Source: Pseudomonadales bacterium (GTDB taxonomy: Bacteria > Pseudomonadota > Gammaproteobacteria > Pseudomonadales > Pseudohongiellaceae). Taken from it: a stretch of 64,000 nt of DNA. The DNA lies in the NCBI GenBank assembly GCA_022819645.1, contig JAJEGU010000036.1:1-64000 (forward strand), given 5' to 3'. The position numbers were made by a program, and so were the translations under genes. The notes under the pieces are model-generated. The model was not told the origin of the DNA. It did not search any database and worked only from the letters and a program-made list of their open reading frames with translations. The first letter of the stretch is position 1. Every line of letters begins with the position of its first letter. Of the stretch, positions 49,333 through 58,436 are shown one piece after another.

Positions 49333-50679
49333 ATGGATCTTGTTTTGGGGAAAATTAACGGTAATTATCTTAGATTCTATACAGATAATTTCTCAGAAAA
49401 TACAGAAGAAGTTTTGGCAGCAGTGGCTTATGCAACTGACGAGGAATTACTTTTTAATTGGTGTTTTGATCGCAGCATTCCGTTAAAATTTTATGGAAGA
49501 TTAGACGATGATGTGGCAGTAACTGTGCCTATACTGGAAAAATTCTTAAGAAAGAGTTCAAGCTCAAGTGCGTATACATGCAAACTAGTTCAACACCATC
49601 ACGCAAAAGTGATTTGGTGGCGTGGTGTGGGAGTGTATATCGGTTCTGCCAACCTGACTAATAGCGCTTGGATAAAAAACATTGAGGCAGGATGTTTTTT
49701 CTCCGAAGATGAACTAGATGACAAGATAGTAATGGAATTGTTAGATCTATTCAAAGTTTTAGAAGAGAACTCGACACCACTTACAGAGGAATTACTTAAA
49801 CTAATGAAAGATCGCTCAAACCAAATTCGCGAGAATTCTCCTAGCTCAGAGAAATTTTGGAATAATCCTAGCATAAAGAAATGGCCGGGGCTAATTACAG
49901 TACAATCTCATGATGCAAATACTATTAGCCGCCAAAATTTCCTTGAAGAATGGTATTCTACATTGCAAACTCTTAGGGATATTGGTCTGCGAGTTAGCGA
50001 TAAGAAATGGAGACCATCTTGGGTCGACGATCAAGCTGCGACTGGAGCGCAAGCCGATCAATTTCTTCACGCTCACTACTATAATCATGTACTTGTTTCA
50101 AAAAGATCTACTCATAATGAACTGTATGAAAAAAACAAGAATAGAAATGAGGAAGCACTATCTGATGCTTTAGAATGGTGGAGAGATACTACAGAAGCTC
50201 CTACTGGAGAAGATGTAACGCTAAACGAGAAGGTGCCTTATTTACGCGCAGCTTTATCAGAACGATCCCTGACATCTCTTGACTCTGCTAAATTTTACGA
50301 AATATGTAAGCGTGTAAACGCGATTTGGGAGTATTCTCGTCGAGTATCTAATAAAACAGTAGGGCTTCCCGATAATGGTTCTTCATACACAATGGAAGAC
50401 AAACTGAAAGCATTATCACGGAAAATTTGGAATGAAAATACTTCGGATGGCAAGGCAGTTGCCTCAGTTCTCAACTTCATTTTGTACGAAGGAAACAGAG
50501 ATCAGTTACCCGAACGCCTCTGGCAAAGTATTTTTGACCCGAAATGGAAGATACCAGGACTTGGTATAAGCTCACTTGGTGAAATTGTTGGATGGGCATT
50601 ACCTGACACGTTTCCCCCAAGAAATGGACGTACATCAAAAGCGCTAAAATCTCTAGGATTTCCGGTTACAGTGCATTAG
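49333..50679 (+). CDS. PLD/HKD-domain protein, putative nuclease
   Basis: The 448-residue protein has a single phospholipase-D-type motif: H90-A-K92, then G104-S-A-N107 (VYIGSANLTN). An Asp is not seen at the usual position after HxK. Proteins with one HKD motif (Nuc, BfiI) act as dimers, and similar HKD domains occur in restriction and anti-phage proteins. The remaining 300 residues are Trp-rich (KKWRPSWVDD, EWWRDTT, RLWQSIFDPKW) and unassigned. AT-rich relative to neighbours, so likely acquired. ATG 49333 has AAGGAG upstream. Function unknown; a defence role is inferred from domain and context only. Confidence 0.7.
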   Translation: MDLVLGKINGNYLRFYTDNFSENTEEVLAAVAYATDEELLFNWCFDRSIPLKFYGRLDDDVAVTVPILEKFLRKSSSSSAYTCKLVQHHHAKVIWWRGVGVYIGSANLTNSAWIKNIEAGCFFSEDELDDKIVMELLDLFKVLEENSTPLTEELLKLMKDRSNQIRENSPSSEKFWNNPSIKKWPGLITVQSHDANTISRQNFLEEWYSTLQTLRDIGLRVSDKKWRPSWVDDQAATGAQADQFLHAHYYNHVLVSKRSTHNELYEKNKNRNEEALSDALEWWRDTTEAPTGEDVTLNEKVPYLRAALSERSLTSLDSAKFYEICKRVNAIWEYSRRVSNKTVGLPDNGSSYTMEDKLKALSRKIWNENTSDGKAVASVLNFILYEGNRDQLPERLWQSIFDPKWKIPGLGISSLGEIVGWALPDTFPPRNGRTSKALKSLGFPVTVH

Positions 50680-51023
50680 AAATTGGCTACATAAAAAGTC
50701 TGCTCTGAGTACCAGAATGCGGAGGTTCAGGTACTGCTTACGCGGATAATCACAGAGTTGCGATCTATCTGGAGAGTGCAAAATGGGATTTCTGCAACCT
50801 GAAGTCAACTAAACTTCAAGATGTTCCGTCCGCAGGCCTCTACTATGTACCATGTAGTTTGAGTATCTTAGCCTGGGTAGCACAAATCAATAATGGCACC
50901 GACCGGGTCTCGCCCTTGAAAATCGGCGGAAGCATACTTATATTTGCGTGCCTGAAACGGGCGCCCGTGTGGGGGCCGGGTGTATCGGGCATGGATCGGG
51001 CATAGACGGGGAATTGCGAACCA
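50680..51023. other. Region between the PLD gene and the ABC operon
   Basis: A frame at 50709-51005 stays open for 98 codons on the plus strand but begins right after a TGA and has no early ATG/GTG/TTG, so it is not called as a gene. It may be the degraded end of a former gene. I see no hairpin or tRNA. The ABC ATPase promoter should lie in the last 100 bp. Confidence 0.4.
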
Positions 51024-51962
51024 GTGATTGAAATCAGGAATCTGACCAGGAAATTCGATCAGGTCGTCGCGGTGAACGACCTCAGTTTCGAGGTCCGCGA
51101 AGGCGAGGTGCTCGGCTTTCTCGGGCCGAACGGCGCGGGCAAGTCGACCACGATGAAAGTCATCACCGGCTTTCTCGCGCCGAGCGCCGGCAGCGTCACC
51201 ATCGACGGCTTCGATATCGGCAGCAAGCCGCTCGAAGCCAAGGCGCTGATCGGCTATCTGCCGGAAGGCGCGCCTTGCTACGGCGACATGACGACGCTGC
51301 AGTTCCTGCGCTTCATCGCCCGCATTCGCGGCTTTCGCGGCGAGGAAGCCGAGCGGCGCATCGCCGGCGTCATGGGCGACGTGGCGCTCGAATCGGTCGC
51401 GCATCAGACCATCGAGACCTTGTCCAAGGGATTCAAGCGGCGGGTGGGCCTTGCCCAGGCGATCCTGCACGACCCCAAGGTGCTGATTCTCGACGAACCC
51501 ACCGACGGTCTCGACCCGAACCAGAAGAATCATGTGCGCGAACTGATCCGCAACCTGGCCAAGGACAAGATCGTCGTCGTTTCCACCCATATCCTCGAAG
51601 AAGTCACCGCGGTATGCACCCGCGCCATCATCATCGACGAAGGCAGGATCGTCGCCGACGGTACGCCGGCCGAACTCGAAGCGCGCTCGCGCTACCATCA
51701 CGCGGTCGAGGTGCGGCTGGCCGGCGAACTCGACCTGGCCAACGAGCTCGAAGGAGTGGCGGAGATTGCCGGCGTCGAGCAGGATCGGCTCGACCAGGCG
51801 AGCTTCACGATTCTCTCGGCGGGCAAGCCGATTTTCGCGCGCATTTCCGAACTCGCCCAGCAGCGGCAATGGCCGGTCGAGGAGTTTCACGTGCGGCGCG
51901 GGCAACTCGAAGACGTGTTCCGCACGGTTACCGAAGACGCCGGCACGCGGGAGGCGGCATGA
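51024..51962 (+). CDS. ABC transporter ATPase, GldA/NosF-like
   Basis: The 312-residue ATPase has Walker A GPNGAGKSTT, signature LSKGFKRRVGLAQAI, Walker B VLILDEPTDGLDPNQ and the switch His in VSTHILEEV. The C-terminal extension of about 90 residues is typical of GldA-type exporters. It starts with GTG 51024 (IEIRNLTRKFDQ). It overlaps the permease (ATGA). With the next two genes it makes a gliding-type ABC-2 exporter, common outside gliding bacteria and of unknown substrate. Confidence 0.92.
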   Translation: MIEIRNLTRKFDQVVAVNDLSFEVREGEVLGFLGPNGAGKSTTMKVITGFLAPSAGSVTIDGFDIGSKPLEAKALIGYLPEGAPCYGDMTTLQFLRFIARIRGFRGEEAERRIAGVMGDVALESVAHQTIETLSKGFKRRVGLAQAILHDPKVLILDEPTDGLDPNQKNHVRELIRNLAKDKIVVVSTHILEEVTAVCTRAIIIDEGRIVADGTPAELEARSRYHHAVEVRLAGELDLANELEGVAEIAGVEQDRLDQASFTILSAGKPIFARISELAQQRQWPVEEFHVRRGQLEDVFRTVTEDAGTREAA

Positions 51963-52711
51963 TGCAGAAGCTCTCCTTAAACAACTTGGGCATCATCTTC
52001 CGGCGCGAACTGATGGGCTACTTCGCCACGCCGCTGGCGTACGTGTTCATCGTGATCTTTCTCATCACCAACGGCATATTCACTTTCGAACTCGGCGGCT
52101 TCTACGCCCGGGGCCAGGCCGACCTGTTGCCGTTCTTCGGTTTCCATCCCTGGCTCTACCTGTTCATGGTGCCGGCCATCGCCATGGCGCTCTGGGCCGA
52201 CGAACGCAAGACCGGCACCATCGAACTGTTGCTGACGCTGCCGGTAAGACTCGCGGACGCCGTGCTCGGCAAGTTTCTCGCCGCCTGGGCGCTGACGGGA
52301 ATCGCCCTGTTGCTGACTTTCCCGATCTGGATCACGGCGAACTATCTCGGCGATCCGGACAACGGCGTCATCGTGGCGAGTTATATCGGGAGCTGGTTCA
52401 TGGCCGGAGCCTATCTCGCCATCGGCTCGTGCATGTCCGCCTGCACCCGCAATCCGGTGATCGCCTTCATTCTGACGGTCAGCATCTGTTTCCTGTTCGT
52501 CATCATGGGTTCGCCGATCCTGCTCAACGCTTTTCCGGACTGGACGCCCCAGGCGATCGTCGACGCGTTCGCGGCGCTCGGATTCCTGACGCATTTCGAC
52601 TCGATCTCCAAGGGCGTGCTCGACATCCGGGACGTGCTTTACTTCAGCGTGTTCATCGCCGCCTGGCTGCTCGCCAGCGCAATCGTCATTGAAATCAAGA
52701 AAGCGAATTAG
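51959..52711 (+). CDS. ABC-2 permease, GldF-like
   Basis: The 250-residue membrane protein has about six TM helices, starting with the soluble IIFRRELMGYFATPLAYVF and including FMVPAIAMALWADERKTGT, a hallmark of ABC-2 permeases. ATG 51959 overlaps the ATPase stop. The GldG-like gene follows after 10 bp. Confidence 0.9.
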   Translation: MMQKLSLNNLGIIFRRELMGYFATPLAYVFIVIFLITNGIFTFELGGFYARGQADLLPFFGFHPWLYLFMVPAIAMALWADERKTGTIELLLTLPVRLADAVLGKFLAAWALTGIALLLTFPIWITANYLGDPDNGVIVASYIGSWFMAGAYLAIGSCMSACTRNPVIAFILTVSICFLFVIMGSPILLNAFPDWTPQAIVDAFAALGFLTHFDSISKGVLDIRDVLYFSVFIAAWLLASAIVIEIKKAN

Positions 52712-52721
52712 GACTAGGAAT

Positions 52722-54752
52722 ATGACAACCGGACGCCTGGTATCACTGGTCGGACTGGTGCTGATCGCAGCGGCCCTGCTATTCGCGGTCGCCGTGATTT
52801 CCCTGCTGCCGGGCTGGCGCCTGGACCTGACCGAAGACCGCCTGTTCACTCTGGCTCCCGCGACCCGGGACATCGTCTCGAACCTTGAGACGCCGATCGA
52901 GCTGACATTCTTTTATTCGGATTCGGCGACGGAGGACGTGCCCCAGATTCGAACCTACGCCACCCGGGTGCAGGAATTGCTGCGGGAGATCGTGATCGCC
53001 AGCGATGGCCTGCTGAGCCTCAGCGTGATCGACCCGGAGCCATTTTCCGAAGACGAGGATCTCGCCAACCAGTTCGGCATTCAGCCGGTTCCCGTCACCC
53101 AGGGCGGCGAAGCCATCTATTTCGGTCTCGTGGCGGCCCAGCCACTGGCCGAAGGCGCGCCGGAGAGTCTGCGCATCTCCGAAACCATGCCCCTGATCCG
53201 GCCCGACCAGGAGCCCTTCCTCGAATATGAGTTCGTCAAGCTCATCACCCAGGCGGCCAATCCCGAACGCACCGTGGTGGCCCTGCTCACCGAACTCGAT
53301 CTCGACGGCGGCTTTGACCCCGCCAGCAACCAGATGCTGCAGCCCTGGTTCGTCATGGACGTGATCCGGCAATTGTATGAAGTGCGCCGCATCAGCGTCC
53401 TCGACGAGGAAATCGGGGAAGACGTGGACATCGTCATGCTGGTGCATCCGGGAGAGTTGTCGCCGCGGATGCTGTACGCCATCGACCAGCACCTGATGCG
53501 GGGCGGCCAGGCGATGGTCTTTCTCGACCCCAATGCCGACTCCCTGGTGACGCGCTCGCCCCAGGGTATTCTCGTGCCCGCCGGCATGAGTTCCGACCTG
53601 CCCCGCCTGCTGGAAGCCTGGGGCGTGGAATACGACAGCAGCAAGGTGCTTGCCGACAGCGATCTGGCCTTGCGCGTTTCCATGGGCCAGGGCTCGCGCC
53701 CGGAGCCCCACCTCGGCATGCTCGGCGTCCAGCGCGACAATCTCGACGGCGACGACATCATCACCAGCCGGCTGGAAACCATCAATGTTTCCTCGGCGGG
53801 GGTGATTGCCAAGGCCGAGGGCGCCTCCACCCTGTTCGAGCCGCTGATGCGATCCTCCCCCAATTCCATGCTCATGGAAGCCGCGCTGGTGCAGGATATT
53901 ACCGAGCCCGCGGCGCTGTTCGAGAGCTTTGCGCCAAGCCCGGAGAGCTATACCCTGGCCGCCAGAATCAGCGGCGTGCTCGAATCGGCTTTCCCCGCTG
54001 GACCGCCGCCGCCGGAAGTGGAGGAGGATGCATCGGACGAGGAAGCGGAAGCCGACACGGAATCAGCCGAAGCCGCGGAGGAAACCGAAGCGGAAACCGC
54101 CGACGCCGATGCTGTCGCGGAAACCGAACCCGCCACCACCACCGAACCGGACAACGCGGAAGAAGCCGCGCCGCATCTGGCCCGGTCCGAGGCGCCGGTC
54201 AACATCCTGCTGTTCGCCGACACCGACATGATGTCGGACCGCATGTGGGTGCAGGTGGCCCAGTTCCTCGGCCAGCGCATTCCCCAGCCCTTCGCCAACA
54301 ATGGCGACCTCATCATCAATGCCCTGGACAATCTCGCCGGCGGCGCCAGTCTTGCCAGTATCCGCAGCCGGGGAACCTATTCCCGGCCATTCAGCCGGGT
54401 GATCGAGATGCAGCGCCAGGCCGACGACCGGCTGCGCGCGGAAGAGTCGGTGCTGCTCGCCCGGCTGGCGGAAACCGAAGCCGAAGTCGCGCGCCTGAGC
54501 CAGAATGAGGAAGGCGACCCGCTGGACGTGATCGCCCCGGAAATCCAGGCCGAAATCGACCAGTTCAACCAGGAAATGATCGACACCCGCCGCCGGCTGC
54601 GCGATGTGCAGTTCCAGTTGACCGAGGATATCGAGCGGCTCGGCAGCAATCTGCGCTGGATCAATACCCTGCTGATGCCCGCGCTGCTCAGCGTACTGCT
54701 GCTTGCCACATTCTTCCTGCGATCCGGAAGGCGCCGCGCCGCGAAGGGCTGA
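52722..54752 (+). CDS. GldG-family ABC auxiliary protein
   Basis: The 676-residue protein has an N-terminal TM helix (LVGLVLIAAALLFAVAVI), then a large periplasmic ABC-type-uncharacterised domain (GldG) with WRLDLTEDRLFTLAPATR, and a C-terminal TM helix (LLMPALLSVLLLATFFL). A low-complexity acidic Glu/Ala/Thr segment lies at about residues 425-485. A coiled coil precedes the last TM. It starts at ATG 52722, after AGGA. The DUF4340 gene that often follows GldG in such operons is absent; repeats and a two-component pair follow. Confidence 0.88.
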   Translation: MTTGRLVSLVGLVLIAAALLFAVAVISLLPGWRLDLTEDRLFTLAPATRDIVSNLETPIELTFFYSDSATEDVPQIRTYATRVQELLREIVIASDGLLSLSVIDPEPFSEDEDLANQFGIQPVPVTQGGEAIYFGLVAAQPLAEGAPESLRISETMPLIRPDQEPFLEYEFVKLITQAANPERTVVALLTELDLDGGFDPASNQMLQPWFVMDVIRQLYEVRRISVLDEEIGEDVDIVMLVHPGELSPRMLYAIDQHLMRGGQAMVFLDPNADSLVTRSPQGILVPAGMSSDLPRLLEAWGVEYDSSKVLADSDLALRVSMGQGSRPEPHLGMLGVQRDNLDGDDIITSRLETINVSSAGVIAKAEGASTLFEPLMRSSPNSMLMEAALVQDITEPAALFESFAPSPESYTLAARISGVLESAFPAGPPPPEVEEDASDEEAEADTESAEAAEETEAETADADAVAETEPATTTEPDNAEEAAPHLARSEAPVNILLFADTDMMSDRMWVQVAQFLGQRIPQPFANNGDLIINALDNLAGGASLASIRSRGTYSRPFSRVIEMQRQADDRLRAEESVLLARLAETEAEVARLSQNEEGDPLDVIAPEIQAEIDQFNQEMIDTRRRLRDVQFQLTEDIERLGSNLRWINTLLMPALLSVLLLATFFLRSGRRRAAKG

Positions 54753-54765
54753 AGCTCCACGCGCT

Positions 54766-54918
54766 TGTCATTCTGCGCGAAATCGCGAAATCTTGTTGGG
54801 AGGACTCTGCTTGAGATTCTGCGACTCCGCTTCGCTCCGCGCAGAATGACAGGTGGGGAGGCTTCGCTCCACGCAGTAATGGGGGAGGCTTTGCTCCACG
54901 CGGTAATGAAGGTAAAGG
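54766..54918. repeat. Intergenic repeat cluster (CATTCTGCG palindrome plus tandem copies)
   Basis: TGTCATTCTGCGCG at 54766-54779 pairs with its complement at 54838-54851, enclosing a further GATTCTGCG copy. It is followed by two imperfect tandem units of about 27 bp, GGGGAGGCTTCGCTCCACGC with AGTAAT, then GGGGGAGGCTTTGCTCCACG with CGGTAAT. This is related to the palindrome at 10826-10869. It sits between convergent genes. Confidence 0.7.
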
Positions 54919-54940
54919 AGGCTTCGACCCGCTGCAAATC

Positions 54941-56278
54941 TCAGGACTTTGACTCGCCAGCCGCGCCGGGTCGGCGGGGCAGCTTCACGGTGACGCAGGT
55001 TCCCTCGCCGGGCTTGCTGTCGATGTTCAGGCCGCCGCCGTGGGCTTCCGCGATCAGGCGGCACAAGTACAGGCCCAGCCCCGTACCGCCGGTATTGCGT
55101 CGCCTGGCGCTGTCGGCGCGATAAAAAGGCTCGGCGATTTGCGCCAGATGTTCCCTGGAAATGCCCTCGCCCTGATCGATCACTTCAATCCGCGCCTCCT
55201 CGCCCGGGAAGGAAACCCTGACGATGATCGGATTGTTCTCGCCGTGGCGCACGGCATTGTTGAGCAGATTGGTGAGCAGCAGTCGGATGCGCAGCTTGTC
55301 GATGTGAAACTCCTGGTCGGGTCGGGGCGTTTTCACTTCGAGGCTGCCCTTGTATTCGACGTACTGGGCGGTGACCGAGCGCAGGAAAGCGCCCAGGTGA
55401 ACCGCTTCGGCCACCAGCACCGAATGTTCCTGATTGAGCCGCTCAGCCTCGATCAGGTCGGCGATGAGCAGGTCGATTTCGTTGATGTCCTCGCGCAGTT
55501 GCCCGGTTTGCTCGCTGTCTTCGAGAAATTCCAGCCGCAGTTTCGCCTTGGCCAGGGGCGAGCGTAATTCGTGGCTGATGGCGAGCAGCAACTGGCGCTT
55601 GGCTTCCAGCATGGACTGCAGGGAATCGGCCATGTGATTGATGCTTTCGGTGAGTTCGCCAAGCTCGTCCTGCCGGTCGCTGTCCACGCGAAAACCCAGG
55701 TCGCCATTGCGGATGCGTTCGGCGCCCTGCTTGAGCAGCCGCACCGGCGCCAGCAGCCGGTTCACCATGATGTAATTGAGCAGCAGCACGAGCGCGGCAA
55801 GGGCGAACCCGGCGTAGATCACGATATTATTGGCGCCGGCTTCGGGTACGACGCGCTGGTAGAGGTAGAACTCGTAGCCGCCCCGCTCCACCAGGATGAT
55901 GTCCTCGCCGCCGATGCGGCGGATTTCAGCATCGGCGCTCAGGGTATGGTCGAATTCCGCCTGGCTTACGTCGATGCGGTCATCGGTGTCGGAACTCCAG
56001 CGCATGATGGGACTGCGGATCTGGATGGTCCAGCCGAGCTCCTCGGCAAGCCGCATGGCGTTCGCAAGATTGGGAGGCGCGCCGATGCTTTCGATATCGA
56101 TAATGGAATCGATATTGCGGGTGAAGAAATCCGGGATGGCGTCGATGGTATTGCTGCTGTTGCTCACCAGTTGCAGGGCGCCGGCGATGATGACGATGAA
56201 CAGCAGCACCGTGGTGCCGAAAATCAGCAACAGGCGCAGGAACAGCGAGCGGCGTATCGACTGCGCCAGATGGTTCAT
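54941..56278 (-). CDS. Sensor histidine kinase (EnvZ/CpxA type)
   Basis: The 445-residue protein has TM1 (LFLRLLLIFGTTVLLFIVI), a periplasmic sensor of about 110 residues, TM2 (NIVIYAGFALAALVLLLNYI) and a HAMP domain. The H-box is AISHELRSPLAKAKL, the N-box NLLNNAVRHGE, then G1 VIDQGEGIS and G2 GGTGLGLYL. All catalytic boxes are intact. It overlaps the regulator end (ATGA). The stimulus is not evident; the divergent type II secretion operon is a possible target. Confidence 0.94.
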   Translation of the reverse strand: MNHLAQSIRRSLFLRLLLIFGTTVLLFIVIIAGALQLVSNSSNTIDAIPDFFTRNIDSIIDIESIGAPPNLANAMRLAEELGWTIQIRSPIMRWSSDTDDRIDVSQAEFDHTLSADAEIRRIGGEDIILVERGGYEFYLYQRVVPEAGANNIVIYAGFALAALVLLLNYIMVNRLLAPVRLLKQGAERIRNGDLGFRVDSDRQDELGELTESINHMADSLQSMLEAKRQLLLAISHELRSPLAKAKLRLEFLEDSEQTGQLREDINEIDLLIADLIEAERLNQEHSVLVAEAVHLGAFLRSVTAQYVEYKGSLEVKTPRPDQEFHIDKLRIRLLLTNLLNNAVRHGENNPIIVRVSFPGEEARIEVIDQGEGISREHLAQIAEPFYRADSARRRNTGGTGLGLYLCRLIAEAHGGGLNIDSKPGEGTCVTVKLPRRPGAAGESKS

Positions 56279-56973
56279 AGCTGCTTGCCGACAAAGGTGT
56301 AGCCGCGCCCCCAGATGGTCTTGATGAAGCGCGGCGTCTTCGAAGTGTCGTTGAGCTTGTGGCGCAGGCGGCTCACAAGAGTGTCCACGGCCCGGGAGAA
56401 CAGCTCGGCATTGATGCCCCGCAACCGGTTCATGAGTTCATCCCGACTGAAAGTCTTGTTGGGGAACTGCATGAAAAGCACCAGCAATTCGTATTCCATC
56501 GTGGTGAGGTCGAGCACTTTGCCGTCGAGCTTGACCTCCCGCCGCGAGACATCCACCTCAAGCCCCTCGATCCCCCGGATTTCCCGCAGCTCGTGCTCTT
56601 CCATGCTGCGGCGCAGAATGTTCTGGATGCGGGCGAGCAATTCCCGGGGTTCAAATGGCTTGGGCAGGTAATCGTCGGCGCCGAGTTCAAGCCCGGCGAT
56701 ACGGTCGGTGACTTCAGCATGGGCGGTGAGCATGAGAATCGGCAGGTCGCCGTAAATCGCGGATTTGGCGCGGATCTCCCGGCAGACTTCAAAACCGTCC
56801 TTGACCGGCAGCATCACGTCGAGAATCAGCAGGTCCGGCTTGAGCCTTTTCAGCAACTCGAAACCCTGGGGCGGCGCCAGCGCCACGTGGCACTCCATTC
56901 CATGACGCTCAAGATACTGGGTCAGTAACTGGCCAAGTTTCTCATCGTCATCCAGGATGAGGATTTTCTTCAT
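56275..56973 (-). CDS. OmpR-family response regulator
   Basis: The 232-residue protein has a receiver with the acidic pocket ILDDDEKLG, phosphoacceptor Asp in LLILDVMLPVKDG, Thr in LMLTAHAE and Lys in YLPKPFEPREL, and an OmpR winged-helix ending FIKTIWGRGYTFVGKQL. ATG 56973 (MKKILILDDDE) starts the receiver; the longer frame adds a non-conserved tail. It is the first gene of the two-component pair, divergent from gspL with a 179-bp gap. Confidence 0.95.
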   Translation of the reverse strand: MKKILILDDDEKLGQLLTQYLERHGMECHVALAPPQGFELLKRLKPDLLILDVMLPVKDGFEVCREIRAKSAIYGDLPILMLTAHAEVTDRIAGLELGADDYLPKPFEPRELLARIQNILRRSMEEHELREIRGIEGLEVDVSRREVKLDGKVLDLTTMEYELLVLFMQFPNKTFSRDELMNRLRGINAELFSRAVDTLVSRLRHKLNDTSKTPRFIKTIWGRGYTFVGKQL

Positions 56974-57152
56974 GTCAGACTTTGGAAGCCTGCGCCGCAG
57001 GCTCCCTGCCCCTCTGGGTTCCCACCGATAGTACGGATTCGCCCCCGGCAAATCAATTTTGCGCCCGGACGCCGATTCAAGGTAACAAACTTTATTGGCC
57101 GTGCTGCCGACTAACTCCCTGATTCATTGCATATCGTCTCCGGGCGCTGCGA

Positions 57153-58433
57153 ATGTCTGGTTTATTGTCTCCCCATGCCTGGGCGGCGCGGCTGCCGCCA
57201 GCGCTCAGGCGCTTGCTGTTTGCCAACCCCGGCCGCGAATTGCTGCGGCAGGTGGACGCCAGTCTGCTGATTTTTGGCGGTCAGGCGCTGCACGTGGAAA
57301 GCGGGAATGCGGCGCCTTTGGCTGAAGAATCGGAACAGGAAAACAGTCATCCGGGCGCCCTGGCGATTGCCGCCGCCGCCCGCAAACTGCTTGGCGCCGG
57401 CAAGGAGCGCTCGATACTGCTGTTGTTGCCGCCGGGAGAGTTTGCCGCCACCTGGGCGGAAATGCCCGGGGTCAGTGGCGAGAACCTGCGTTCGGCGGTT
57501 TTGTTGCAGGCCGAGACTGCCCTGCCGTCGCTGGAAGAACCGCTTGCCCTTGCGGTGCATGGCGAGGAGGACGGCCCACAGGCCGTGCTGTGGATGCGCT
57601 CGGCACGGCTTGATGAACTGCACCGGGCGTTTGCTGAACATGGCCTGTTCCTTGCCGCGGTCAAGCCCCGCATCCTGCACAGCCAGTCACCCCGGTCGGG
57701 GCTTGTGGATACCGATGGCGCAAGCCTGACTTTCTCCCATTCCATCGGCGGCGCCCTGCGGCAATGGAAGCATATCGAAGCCGCTGACCTTGAGCAGGAA
57801 GAGTTCGCCAGCCAGTGGGAGGCCGAACTGCGGGCCACTGTCGGCGGCGACCCGCGGCGGATCGATTCCCTGGCGCAGTATGCCGGGGCGCTCAATCGGG
57901 AAGCTCATGGAGATTACAGTTTCTTCCCCGCCGCCGCCCTGGCCCGCCACCGCCGCCGGAAGCAGCGCCGTCTTGCCCTGCGCGGAGCGGCCGCACTCGG
58001 GGTTGTGGCTCTTCTTGCGGCCCTGCCTTTCATTTTCCAGCAGTTCGAGATCAACAGTCTCAACCGCCAGCTCGACTCAAGACGCGAGTTGTCGGCCCCC
58101 GCAAGGGCGAACCGGGAAGTCGTGGTGGATTTCGAGGACCGCTGGGGCGCGGTCAACGACTTTCCTGATCAGGCGGTGCGGGCGGCCCTGTTCAACCTGC
58201 AACTCGTGCTCAGCCCGAACCGGCTGTCGGATCTGGAAATCTCCGAAGGCGTCATTCGCATCCAGGGCACCAGCGAAGACCCCCAGTCGATCCTGCAAAG
58301 GCTGGAACAGGACCCCATGTTCACCGAAGTCGTGTTCTCCCGCGCCACCAGCAATGACCAGTACTACATCGACCTGCGACTGGCCGAAATCAATTTTGAA
58401 GCCTACATGGCGCGTTACTTCCCGGATCGCTGA
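57153..58433 (+). CDS. gspL: Type II secretion protein L
   Basis: The 426-residue bitopic protein has a cytoplasmic actin-like domain (about 1-250, SILLLLPPGEFAATWAEMPG), one TM helix (ALGVVALLAALPFIFQQFEI near 287-306) and a periplasmic ferredoxin-like domain ending QYYIDLRLAEINF. GspL anchors the GspE ATPase and pairs with GspM. It is the first gene of the operon; a strong Shine-Dalgarno is not visible before ATG 57153. Confidence 0.85.
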   Translation: MSGLLSPHAWAARLPPALRRLLFANPGRELLRQVDASLLIFGGQALHVESGNAAPLAEESEQENSHPGALAIAAAARKLLGAGKERSILLLLPPGEFAATWAEMPGVSGENLRSAVLLQAETALPSLEEPLALAVHGEEDGPQAVLWMRSARLDELHRAFAEHGLFLAAVKPRILHSQSPRSGLVDTDGASLTFSHSIGGALRQWKHIEAADLEQEEFASQWEAELRATVGGDPRRIDSLAQYAGALNREAHGDYSFFPAAALARHRRRKQRRLALRGAAALGVVALLAALPFIFQQFEINSLNRQLDSRRELSAPARANREVVVDFEDRWGAVNDFPDQAVRAALFNLQLVLSPNRLSDLEISEGVIRIQGTSEDPQSILQRLEQDPMFTEVVFSRATSNDQYYIDLRLAEINFEAYMARYFPDR

Positions 58434-58436
58434 ATC

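Noticed and set aside
54766-54918. CRISPR-like repeats
   Set aside because: Units are adjacent without unique spacers and are imperfect; no cas genes anywhere in the window.
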